From contig JAQFVV010000073.1 in NCBI GenBank assembly GCA_028023455.1, forward strand, positions 310,001 to 374,000: a stretch of DNA of 64,000 nucleotides, in the 5' to 3' direction. The notes under the pieces are model-generated. The model was given only the letters and a program-made list of their open reading frames with translations, had not been told where the DNA came from and ran no database searches. The position numbers and the translations under genes were made by a program. Below are positions 48,787 through 57,850 of this stretch, piece after piece (the first letter of the stretch is position 1; each line of letters opens with the position of its first letter). This DNA is from Epiperipatus broadwayi. Its lineage: Eukaryota; Onychophora; Udeonychophora; Euonychophora; Peripatidae.

Positions 48787-49133
48787 GATTTTGGTAAAAT
48801 TTTGGATTTAATCTAGTATTGTATTGTTTTATGGTTTTGCATTTTTAATTTTGCTAGTATAGTGTTAGACAGTTTTGGATATATATATATATATATATAA
48901 ATCACCGAAATAAATTAAAAAACTGGAGTGGAGTTGTGCTGGATATATTGCTAGAATAAATAACATGTAAATAGTTGAAATCCAATGGATTGAAAAAGAC
49001 CTAGAAAAATATCACATGTGACATGGGATGGATGAAATAAGAAAGCGAATTGGGGTGATGTGGAGAACAGAGGCTAGAACTTGGAGAAAATGGATTGAAT
49101 GTGGAGAGACATTCATCCTGCAGTAGATCAATA

Positions 49134-49259
49134 ATAATTGAAAATGATTATATATATTATAACCTTACCAAAAGAGAAAACTACAGCACTAAAGAATCCA
49201 GATAACTAGAATATAACTATAATGAATTGCAATTGGGTTACATAAACAATGTCTATTAA
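49134..49259. other. Short AT-rich spacer between two opposed RTE fragments
   Basis: Nothing recognised. Confidence 0.4.
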
Positions 49260-50709
49260 AATAATATTGCTCTGATTAAAAATTTTATTGGCTAAGTGCT
49301 ACTTTTTTCAACCAGCTATTTTTGTTGCAGTTTTTAAAGATGTATCAGTTATTTTCATATTAATTCCATTCAAATCTGAATCATGTTCAAAATCTACTAA
49401 TACTTGAAACCTATGTGTAAGTTCTAATTTAAATTGATTAGAATGTTTCTGAAAATTAGGAATATCAACTGTAAATATTGTTTTTCTTAATAATTTTTGT
49501 CTCTCTAGTTTTGCGTTAACACATATTTCATATCTTACTAATCGATGATTACTTCCTCTGTTAAGTTTATTAAGAACATTACAATCTTGAAATATGTATT
49601 TTCTGTTAGGCAAAATATAATCCAATTCTGCTGTACTTTCATTTGGATGCATCCATGTCCATTTCCTTTTAACATTTTTCTCAAAATAAGAATTCATAAT
49701 ATAAAGTTTTTCTTTTTCTGCAAACTCCACATGTCTTTGTCCTCTCTCATTTGTATTACCATAACCAAAATTACCTACAACACTTTCATCTTTCATTTGT
49801 TTACCAATTCCAGCATTAAAGCTTCCCATAACAATTTTAAAATGATGTTTATTCTGATCAAAAGCCTTTTGTACATCTATATAAAAATATTCTACTACTT
49901 CATCACTATGAAAACTTGTTGGGGCATAAACCTGAATTATCTGCCTTTGGTATCTGCTATTAACTTTTACAACTAATCTTGCCACTCTGTCTGATACCCC
50001 ATCAATGTCCACAATGTTGTTCTTTCACTTTTTATTTATAATGAATACTACTCCACTTGTATTTCCAATATTTGTGCCTTTCTAATAGAGTACATATTCA
50101 CTTTTTAAATCAATTGTCTATCCACATTTTCTTCTAACTTCACAAAATCCAATAATGTTCCCATATAATATAAGACAGTTTTTCTTCTAACTCTTGCCAT
50201 CTTCCTTCACTTGAAAGTGATCTGCAGTTGTAAGAACCTAAATAAAAAAGTTGCCATCAAATGATAGTCAGAATCTGCATTCAGGGGATTCTTAGTATCC
50301 TCCACCTTTGGCCATCAACTTCTGCCTTGGTTGGTGACTTTACAGTATCCTGTGAATAAGAGCCATGATTTATTTTTGTCTGTCATAATTGTATATATTG
50401 GAAAATATTTATCATTTACACAAGCATTTATTCTGCCTTATCAGGCAACTGAGGAGAAAGACCATGAAGTTTCTTGATCTTAAACTCAGAGGTAAAAATC
50501 CAATAAACTCATCACACTGGCTAATGCATGTTGGTGAGCAGCCCATCCATGTATATATACTATATGGGTAGTCACATAGTAATAACAGCTGCAATGACAA
50601 GAACATATGGAGTGGACATTAAGAATTTGCTCTGCTCAGTTCCTTTACGGCCACCAAGAGGAATCAAAGAGTTTCTTTTCAATTAATAGTAAACTCCTTT
50701 TTGCAGCCA
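49260..50709 (-). pseudogene. RTE copy retaining its 5' end; endonuclease dead
   Basis: From 50,709 leftward it carries the same 5' terminus (TGGCTGCA) and leader as the intact element, then a broken N-terminus. A 234-codon open frame follows (50,012-49,308) covering about residues 127-358. Endonuclease motifs are damaged: GDFNARIG has become GSFNAGIG, and GSDHR has become GSNHR. VYAPTS and AELDYIL remain. All of the RT and the 3' end are missing past about 49,260. Keeping the 5' end while losing the 3' end is opposite to normal 5' truncation, so a later deletion or breakage removed it. Not functional. Confidence 0.9.
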
Positions 50710-50769
50710 AAACAAAATAAAAGGAATTATTCTTATACTGCACTTTTTTAATAGACATCTTAAAATACA

Positions 50770-51190
50770 AATGACCACACTTCATTTTCAACCAGCACTT
50801 GTCAGTTGACCCATGTCACAATCCTCTACATAACATTATTCATATCATTTAAGAATGGAGTGAAAGTTGTAAGTAAATCTTAAAAGATATTACAGAGAAA
50901 ACTAATTGAATTACTCAATGTATTTATGTGCAATGTAAAAACAGAACAGATCAATGAATCTTTAACTGGCTAGGGATAGTGTCTAGTTTATTAAGTGATT
51001 AGCAGTAATCATTAATATATTTATCTGAAGTGATTGGTGTCAAAGTTGAGTCTTCAGAAAGTTTGACATTTGTAAATCAATCCATTACTTATAAATACTA
51101 AACAAACGATGAAGACATGTCTAAAAGATGGTGACTTGGGTCATTTAATGAGTGCTGGTTCATCATGAAATAATATACTGGGATTCATTT
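50770..51190. mobile_element. Inverted pair of family C hammerhead repeats
   Basis: A minus-strand copy lies at about 50,770-50,830 (core CTGACAA at 50,805-50,799, followed by GTGCTGGTTG and AAAATGAAGTGTGGTCAT). A plus-strand copy lies at about 51,110-51,190 (core TTAATGA at 51,145-51,151, stem II GTGCT/ATCAT, intact GAAA at 51,167-51,170). Between them is the repeat body with TTTGACA and GGTGTCAAAGTTGAG. Both cores carry substitutions and are probably inactive. Confidence 0.65.
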
Positions 51191-51529
51191 GTCTTTTTTA
51201 GATGTCTTTATTCAAATGTTTCAAGAGTGATGGAATGAAAGTTTTAATCATAATATTATTTTAGAGAAAGAGGTCATTTAAGAAACTTTTGTGCATATAC
51301 TGTTCAACTTAATATTTTTAATAATACTGTGCTATGTGTGCTGAATCCCAGCAATAAAAGTTGCCAGGATTGAACACTGAATAATAATGTAATGTCTGAA
51401 AGTTTTTGGAAATATTTTTCTTGATGAATTAATTCATTATGAATGCAAACTAGAAGTGGATACTAAGAAATATTAAATTTTATATAAAAAACAATAAGAC
51501 ACCCAGTTAATAAAATTGAAATGGTGAAT

Positions 51530-51760
51530 TGAATCATTTAATAGTTTAAATATAGGGATTTGAACTCAGGAATTTTCAATCTATTCAATCTCAACATTAT
51601 TTCAAGCAACTTATTCACATGACCACACATATACATCATGACTACATACATGACAAAAAGATATGTGAACATGTCATGCACTACCAGCACTCATCAGTTG
51701 GGCCAGACCATAATCTGCCATGCATATATACAATCAGTGCTCAGTTTATATTATCATAGC
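51530..51760 (-). mobile_element. Family C repeat, reverse orientation, degraded hammerhead
   Basis: On the minus strand it reads ATATAAACTGAGCACTGATT, a stem I-like segment, an intact CTGATGA (51,697-51,691), then GTGCTGGTAGTGCAT and GACA in place of GAAA. Further along it has a TGAGTTCAAATCC B-box-like site near 51,553. GACA predicts no cleavage. Confidence 0.65.
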
Positions 51761-52599
51761 AATTCCTCAAACTTTAATGCACAGACTTCAATCTTTTTAC
51801 CCTTTAAACTTTACAACCATCCATTTTATTAAAAATCTGATCATAAATTATTCAAAGCCTTTGTTTAATAGTTTAAATTATTTACCTACACCATTAGTAA
51901 TGCATAAGCATTTTTTTTTTTTGCATTTTATTTCAAAGGGTTATTAAAAATATTTAAATAATATCAATCTATGCAAATAGAGGATCACTTTTATAATCTG
52001 TTTTATTGAGAGTGATTGATAAAAACTGCTTAGGACTCTCTTGGAAAAAGTATAGTAATTTTCAGAAGGGGCCAACTTTTTGACATGGAAATTCAGAATC
52101 ATAATGTAACTTTTTAAGAGATCTATTGTATCATCTTTAGTGTTAAATTTAATGAAAAATATTGTAGTATGGTTATATATATATATATAAAATACATATA
52201 TTTAACCCGTGCAAATCTTCGTTTTAACATATATATATATATTCTAATTTATATGGTCATTTTTCTTATTTAATATAGACTATACACCTTTGTATGGAAA
52301 ATAAATTATTTTATTAGCTGATCATGGCTTTTGATAGACTGATTATATACTAATTTGTAGATTACAATGTGAAGAGGTAATAAAATTTAAAAGAAAGATT
52401 TTAGTCAGGTGATTAAGAATGGAAAGTTTGACCTATATTTACCAGATGAGTTTTAAAAAAACTGGGCCCTTTCATGATTTATTGCAGTAGTAGAGGGTTT
52501 GAAATCTAGAGTTCAAAATCAAAATTCATCTGTATCATTTCCAGCATTCAAACTTCTTAAAAACTTATGAGGAATAAACCTTTTGAATGTAATAAAATT
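51761..52599. other. AT-rich DNA without a recognisable gene
   Basis: A small inverted (TA)n pair lies near 52,172-52,240. No other feature was noticed. Confidence 0.4.
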
Positions 52600-52900
52600 A
52601 GTACAATGATTTTGTTGTGAAGGAAGCTTGAAAGTCTGGGTTCAAATCACCTCTAATTATATCTAGCTAAAGTTGGCATTGATTATATGTATGTGAGTAG
52701 ATGATGATCAGGACCAACTGATGAGTGCTTGTTTAGCATGAAAGCTATATATTGGAGATCATTTATCTTTTTCACATGTATGTGGTCATGTGAATCAGTT
52801 GTATAGGATGGAGTGGATGACTAAAGGGAGCTTGAAAGTCAGGGTTTAAATCCCCTATAATTACATATAGCTTAAGAATATATACTGTATTTGTATTTAA
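52600..52900 (+). mobile_element. Family C hammerhead/tRNA-like unit 1
   Basis: The hammerhead (52,703-52,763) lies between two copies of a tRNA-like block, AGCTTGAAAGTCTGGGTTCA followed by AATC (near 52,625) and the same with AGGGTTTAAATCCCC (near 52,820), about 195 bp apart. The GGTTCAAATCC-type sequence is a B-box match. The unit is therefore flanked by direct repeats, as a dimer or a tandem SINE would be. It is non-coding. Confidence 0.7.
52703..52763 (+). ncRNA. Type-I hammerhead ribozyme motif, family C, core intact
   Basis: Outer stem I pairs GATGATC (52,703-52,709) with GATCATT (52,757-52,763). An asymmetric internal loop follows. Inner stem I pairs CCAA (52,714-52,717) with TTGG (52,752-52,755). 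Core CTGATGA is at 52,718-52,724. Stem II has five pairs, GTGCT with AGCAT around TGTTT (52,725-52,739). GAAA is at 52,740-52,743. Stem III is short and A52,751 is the cleavage base after T52,750. A split stem I with an internal loop opposite a stem II loop is the arrangement of fast natural hammerheads. Confidence 0.72.
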
Positions 52901-53089
52901 ATATTATAGATTGAGCCTATCCTTTTTTGGGTATTTAAAGGGTCTTAGAATCCTACTTATAAGAGGTCAGAATGATTTAGGTTAACATGGGTATGCTGAG
53001 AAAATTGGCAAACAAGGGTTTTGAACATGCCATCACCAGATTTTAAATGATGAGCATGGATGAAGATTTGAAGAATGGAAAAGACTGAA

Positions 53090-53370
53090 GTCTGTCCATT
53101 AAAGTTTGAAGATTTTCTATCTTAATATAAACCAAGCACTGATTGTATATATGTGGGAGATGATGACCTGGATCAATTGATGAGTGCTGGTTCAGCATCA
53201 AATATGTATAGTGGAGATCATTTCCTTTTTGGCATGAATGTTGTCATGCATATCAGTTGTATAAAATGGAGTGGATGACCAAAGGGAGCTTAAAAGTCTG
53301 GGTTCAAATCCTCTCTAATTACATCTAGCTTAAGTATAAATACTATACTTGTATTTAACAATATTACAAT
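53090..53370 (+). mobile_element. Family C hammerhead/tRNA-like unit 2
   Basis: It starts ATCTTAATATAAACCAAGCA and reaches a hammerhead-like core TTGATGA (53,177-53,183) with a perfect GTGCT/AGCAT stem II. GAAA is changed to CAAA at 53,199, and a B-box-like GGGTTCAAATCC follows at about 53,300. Two core changes predict loss of cleavage. Confidence 0.65.
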
Positions 53371-53589
53371 TCACTATGAAGATTATACCAGGTACTATTT
53401 AGGCTATAAATCAGTGGATCAATTTTAGCCCACCCATAGACTTTAAACTTTAAAAATAAATATAATTATTATTGTTGAACAAGTTTAGATGCTTAGTTTT
53501 GATATAAAATTTTATAGCAAGAAATTATGGTAGCCATTATAGGTATTAGATATGAATGACCTTACTTCAAAACACATATAACAAATACA

Positions 53590-53740
53590 ACCATATTTGT
53601 TATTTACATGAAATAAATTAATTAAAGAGGATTTGAATTTTCAGACTTTCAAGCTCTCTTTAATCATCCATTCCATCTTATACATCCAATATACATGACC
53701 GCACACATGTGAAAAAGAAAAATGATCCATGCTGAACTTA
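53590..53740 (-). mobile_element. Family C fragment, reverse orientation
   Basis: On the minus strand it contains CATTTTTCTTTTTCACATGT, GGATGATTAAAGAGAGCTTG and AAAGTCTGAAAATTCAAATC. It corresponds to the part of the unit after the hammerhead. It lies head to head with the plus-strand unit that follows. Confidence 0.6.
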
Positions 53741-53985
53741 ATGGAACTCAGATCTTAATATAAACTGAGCACCAATTAATATATATGTGTGGGTGATAAT
53801 GACCCGGACCAACTAATGAGTACTGGTTCAGCACGAAATACGTACTTTGGCGATCATTTATCTTTTTCACATGTATATCGGTTGTATAAAATGGAGTGGT
53901 TGACTGAAGGAGCTTGAAAGTCTGGGTTCAAATCCCCTCTATTTACATATGGCTTAAGTATATATACTACCGGATACTTGTATTT
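53741..53985 (+). mobile_element. Family C hammerhead/tRNA-like unit 3
   Basis: The core reads CTAATGA at 53,813-53,819 (invariant G changed to A), with stem II GTACT/AGCAC and intact GAAA at 53,835-53,838. A B-box-like GTCTGGGTTCAAATCCCC follows near 53,921. The distance from hammerhead core to B box (about 110 bp) agrees with units 1 and 2. Confidence 0.65.
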
Positions 53986-55019
53986 AAATATAAAATAAAT
54001 TATTGAAAATCTTAATACAGAAGATAATTTACACAAAGAAAATGACTTTTACAACACTCATTTTTAATTCTTACTCAAAACTTTTAACATAATAAAAATA
54101 TACAATATACTAATAAAGAAAAAAAAGTAAAAGTTTTTCTAATAAACGTTAAAAAGTTGATAATCTACTATTAGGGGGAATGGAGTTATTTAAAATAAAA
54201 TCTGAACAGAAGAGTACAAACCTTTGATTATTTTTCTAAGAAAAAAGAAAACAAAAAGATGAGAAGAATACATTTCAAAAGAAAATATTCAACGATATTT
54301 AGGAATTAAGCTTTGAGTTTTGATAAGGAGATTAAGGAGATGTGTTGGTCTCAACTAAATTATAGTTAAGCAGAAGAAGATATGATATAGTAATTGTCCA
54401 TTAATTACTAAACAACCAACATTTTACAAAAGAGAATGACTTAATTTATATGAGCATAAATTGGAAGTAGAAGTCAAATATTACATAATGTGTACATAAA
54501 CATATTTTGTTAGAGATATGTCAATTTATCATCTTAAACTGTGTAAATTAAAGAATTTTAACTATATCAAATTTCTCCTAATTTTGATCTTAAACTAAAA
54601 CATTTATTCCGTGAATTGAATATGTTAATTTAATATTTTAATGGGCCTATAATAATCATTTTTTGACATGAAATGTTGCAAAATAAATATTTATTTAGAT
54701 AGGAATAATTTATCAGCACGTTTTAAAGTATAATATTAAATCATAATAAAAACATATATACTATTTTCTATTGCCAAATGATTAAAAATAATTTACTTCA
54801 ACATCAAACAGATCACCTTAATGGTATTTAAATAAGAATGATGAAATTTTAGTCATTTCAAAAGTTGTTGAAAAGAGCAGTTTATGCTCAAAATATATTT
54901 TCTGCAAAGATGGTAAATTTTTTTATTCATGAGAAAATATTGTAGTTGTCATATTAAAATTCAATATATATATATTTAAAATATTGAATATATAATATAA
55001 TCTTTTAAATTAAATATAA
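53986..55019. other. AT-rich DNA; ends with a family D remnant
   Basis: About 54,840-54,900 (GTTGAAAAGAGCAGTTTATG, CTCAAAAT) is a diverged copy of the motif repeated at 55,880 and 56,175. The rest has no recognisable content. Confidence 0.45.
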
Positions 55020-55640
55020 ATGTTAATAAAAGTAAAGTGCTGACGGTAGACAGACAGAAGATAAAAATACTGATTGATGTATAAATAAATAATATATGTT
55101 TCGAACAAATTAAAGAATTTTATTATCTGAACAGTATAATTTGTAGTAGCAATAGTAAGTCTTGTTGAGACTAAAATAATAATGTTAGCAAAACATGTTT
55201 TGCAAAATAAAATAAAAAATTTTTACTACTAAATAAAAATAACAATACAAAAAATAGAATGACATTTCTTAAAATCTTCATTTAGAATAGTATTTATTGA
55301 CTTATGGTAATGAGACATGGTCCTTAGACGAACAAAAAAAAATCTGAAGAAATTAAAATATGGCTATGGAGAAGATTAAGTAGTTTGTAAGAAAAAGAAG
55401 ACTAATGGTCAAATATTAATAAAACTTGGAATAAAAAAGGAATTACTGAATATGATAAAATCAAGAAAGTCTAAGTTTTTGGGTCATACTTTAAGACATG
55501 ATAGGTTTTTACAAAGTATTTTGGAAGATAAAAAATTAGGAAAAAGACCGAGAAGCAGACAAAGAATTTCCAAAGATAGAGTGATGTGATTGCAATAATA
55601 AAGCATTGCCTTTAGAAGCTGATGATGATGATGATATAAA
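55020..55640 (+). pseudogene. C-terminal fragment of an RTE-like reverse transcriptase, second subfamily
   Basis: Broken plus-strand frames give a TYGNETWSLDEQ-like block (near 55,310), RKSKFLGHTLRHDRFLQSIL (near 55,470) and LGKRPRSRQR (near 55,540). The fragment ends in a (GAT)n tail at about 55,620-55,635. The order matches the TYGSETW, WAGHIARR and KRPRKRPH blocks of the intact RTE protein, but the sequence is far more diverged. It is a different and older RTE-type family with the same style of trinucleotide tail. Confidence 0.75.
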
Positions 55641-56270
55641 AATGCAAATAAATTATTTACTATACATGTGAATATTTATTAATGCAAGGTTCTTCATGAA
55701 AAATGAATGATGTTTGATTAACACAGTCTTGTACATGAATGAGTCATTTGAAATAGCATTTATTAAATAACACTATTAAATTTTACATTCAAAATTTAGC
55801 CTTCTATATACTGTAGCAATGATATGTAAATGTGAATGATATCATTATGTTGATGTGAAATTAGTTACTTCAAAGATAGTTGAAGTGAGCAGTTAATACC
55901 TGAAACATGTGTCTAGTGAAGGTTATGGCTAATGAATGAAATAAAGATAAAAAATACAATAAGTGGTCTATTGAAGATTTATTATTACAAATTTAGAAGT
56001 GGATGATAAATGATTTATTACATATTTGGATATTTGTTTGTGCAATGTTCCTTATAAAAATTGCATTTTATGTAAGTTAGTTTTTATTAATAAATCATTA
56101 TAAATAGACTTCATTAAACAATACTACTAACTTATGCATTCTAGATTTAATGATCTTGTCATTTAAAGATAATTGATAAGAGTGATTAATGCTTGAAACA
56201 TGCACTCTGTAGACTTTGTTTGATTTGTTTTTATCATGTTGTCAAATATGGGAAAAATTAGAAATTATTA
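55641..56270 (+). repeat. Tandem family D repeat, period about 293 bp
   Basis: Two copies share TTATTTACTATACATGTGAA/ATTTATTACATATTTGGATA-type text, GCAAGGTTCTTCATGAAAAA/GCAATGTTCCTTATAAAAAT, and a motif containing TTGAAGTGAGCAGTTAATAC or TTGATAAGAGTGATTAATGC followed by TTGAAACATG. The GAAAC of the copies lies at 55,902 and 56,195. A stem II-like pairing followed by GAAAC recalls the hammerhead-derived 3' region of Penelope-like elements, but the CUGANGA part is degraded in both. Confidence 0.6.
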
Positions 56271-56289
56271 TACTTGGGGGAAATTGAAG

Positions 56290-56770
56290 ATTATTTTATA
56301 TTACACTTTGATTTACAAGGGTCAAACATCTTCATTCATAGCATTGACACCAATCATTTTAGATTAATACAATAATGATTATTAATAATTATTTATATTA
56401 AATTAGAGATTATCCCTTGATCAAAATATAAAATGTAAACCTCAATTAAAGTTAATGGATTTTTTTTATTATTATACATAAATGCATGCAATAACCCAAT
56501 TTCATCATCCCTTTTCCATATGCAATACATTTTTAAAATATACCTAAGGTTTCCATTCTACCACCCATTTATGGAATGTGTAATGACTCTCAAAATGTGC
56601 CTTTTACTCTCAACTAGCACTCATCAGTCAAACTACTTCACAAATTCTTACACTTGTTTAAACCAATGATGAAGATGTGTAAGAGATTATGGCTTGGGCT
56701 AACTGATGAGTGTTGGTTCATATAAAATACACACCCTAGAAATATTTTTTTTCATATGTATTTGTTTATG
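56290..56770. mobile_element. Inverted pair of family C repeats with shared body
   Basis: About 56,310-56,460 is the repeat body (AGCATTGACACCAATCATTT, AATACAATAATGATTATTA). A minus-strand hammerhead-like core CTGATGA follows at 56,627-56,621 with GTGCTAGTTG and AAAA in place of GAAA. A plus-strand core CTGATGA sits at 56,703-56,709 with GTGTT/ATATA and AAAA in place of GAAA. The two point away from each other around a short spacer (CACAAATTCTTACAC against GTGTAAGAGATTATG). Both retain CUGAUGA and both have lost the G of GAAA. Confidence 0.65.
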
Positions 56771-56822
56771 TGATTCAAGAAAAATGTTATAATAAAAGTT
56801 TTAAATATTATATATAGAGAGA

Positions 56823-57446
56823 GTAAGGAAATCAAGTTATACATCATGTGACTTAATTTAATAAACTTGTATTTACAAATGTAAATATAATTAGCATGCC
56901 AATAGCCCTAAACAAGCTTTTTTTTTCAATAAATGCCACACGAGAAAGCATTTAAAGTTTTTATAAATAATTATCTCTATCTCCAGACCAGTTTTGAACT
57001 GATGTCTCTTGTCAGTGAGGTGATAGGATATTTGGACACTAGATCTAAAATACAAACTCAAGTCCAGCATTTATGAACACTTGACAATTAAGTAGAAAAT
57101 ATAAAATTTTCTGACATCTATATGGTTTCAGATTCTAGATATCCAAAGTGGGACTGAACAAAAATTCAGATCCACCATATTAGCAATATAACATCACCAA
57201 AACCTCAAAAGGCAACTATAATCGTAAGGAAACCAAGGCATACATCACATGACTTAATTTAATAAGTTTATATTTACACAGTAAATACAATAAAGTGCTA
57301 ATAGCTCTAAGCAAGATTTTTTTTTCTTTTCAATAAATGCTGCAAGAGAAAGCAATTAAAATCTCTATCAAGAATTATCTCTATCCCCAAACTGTTTTGA
57401 ACTATAGCACTTGTCAATGAGGTGCTAGGACATTCAGACACTAGAT
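56823..57446 (-). mobile_element. Tandem 401-bp hammerhead repeat, 1.6 copies (decayed retrozyme-like dimer)
   Basis: Copy 1 starts at 56,823 (GTAAGGAAATCAAG) and copy 2 at 57,224 (GTAAGGAAACCAAG). Copy 2 ends near 57,446, part-way through the unit. Shared blocks include CATGTGACTTAATTTAATAA, TTTCAATAAATGC, AGAGAAAGCA and GACACTAGAT. Each copy has a minus-strand hammerhead relic: CTGACAA at 57,015-57,009 and TTGACAA at 57,417-57,411, both followed by CAAAAC instead of GAAAC. It has the same architecture as 33,187-33,913 and shares the ACTAGATCTAAAA block with it. Both ribozymes are predicted inactive. Confidence 0.75.
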
Positions 57447-57850
57447 ACTCATTATACTTATGTATATATAAATATAGTAAAGTCATTAGATAGTAATCAC
57501 TTCACTTCTCTTATTGCATTTTTAATCAAATTATATGCAATGATTAATAATCCAAAATTCAGATTGTAGAATGTATTAAACTTTTATATAATATCTGTTA
57601 ATTCACTTTTTATACACATATATTTTATAAAAAGAAAATCATACATTCACTTTCTAATATTGATTAAGTGTAATATAAAAATTATATTAAATTTAACAAT
57701 ATGGAATAACTTTTTATCTAGAGCATATTTTTTCATATGATTTAAAAATAAAAAATTATATAATTTGATTACATTATTCACAACAATAATTGGAGTTGAA
57801 ATCTCTTCAGATTTATTTTTTATAAAAATATGTATTTTTTAATATATATA
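57447..57850. other. AT-rich DNA without a recognisable feature
   Basis: It leads into the LTR element at a TA-rich target. Confidence 0.4.

Larger units (their letters stand above)
48298..48846. mobile_element. Penelope-like palindrome (second family)
   Basis: The left arm (48,298-48,502) and right arm (48,641-48,846) are near-perfect reverse complements. They share AAATCCAAAATTTTACCAAA, AACCATGGTTTCATCTACTA, TTCATTTCAAACTCCACCTT and others. The roughly 138-bp spacer is single-copy Penelope coding sequence on the minus strand. It is a second, smaller instance of the head-to-head arrangement seen at 31,361-33,175, with a different Penelope family. Confidence 0.85.
47776..49133 (+). pseudogene. 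RTE 3' fragment split by nested insertions
   Basis: Two separated pieces belong to one RTE copy. 47,776-47,832 matches the RSMERCMLGVTRRD region (residues about 873-886 of the intact protein). 48,900-49,133 matches from about residue 900 to the end (WSGVVLGYIARINN-like, then MDEIRKRIG and WRKWIECGETFILQ). Stops interrupt both. Between them lie (TA)n tracts, a 376-bp repeat copy and a Penelope palindrome. The nested order means the RTE fragment is older than the material inside it. Confidence 0.82.
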
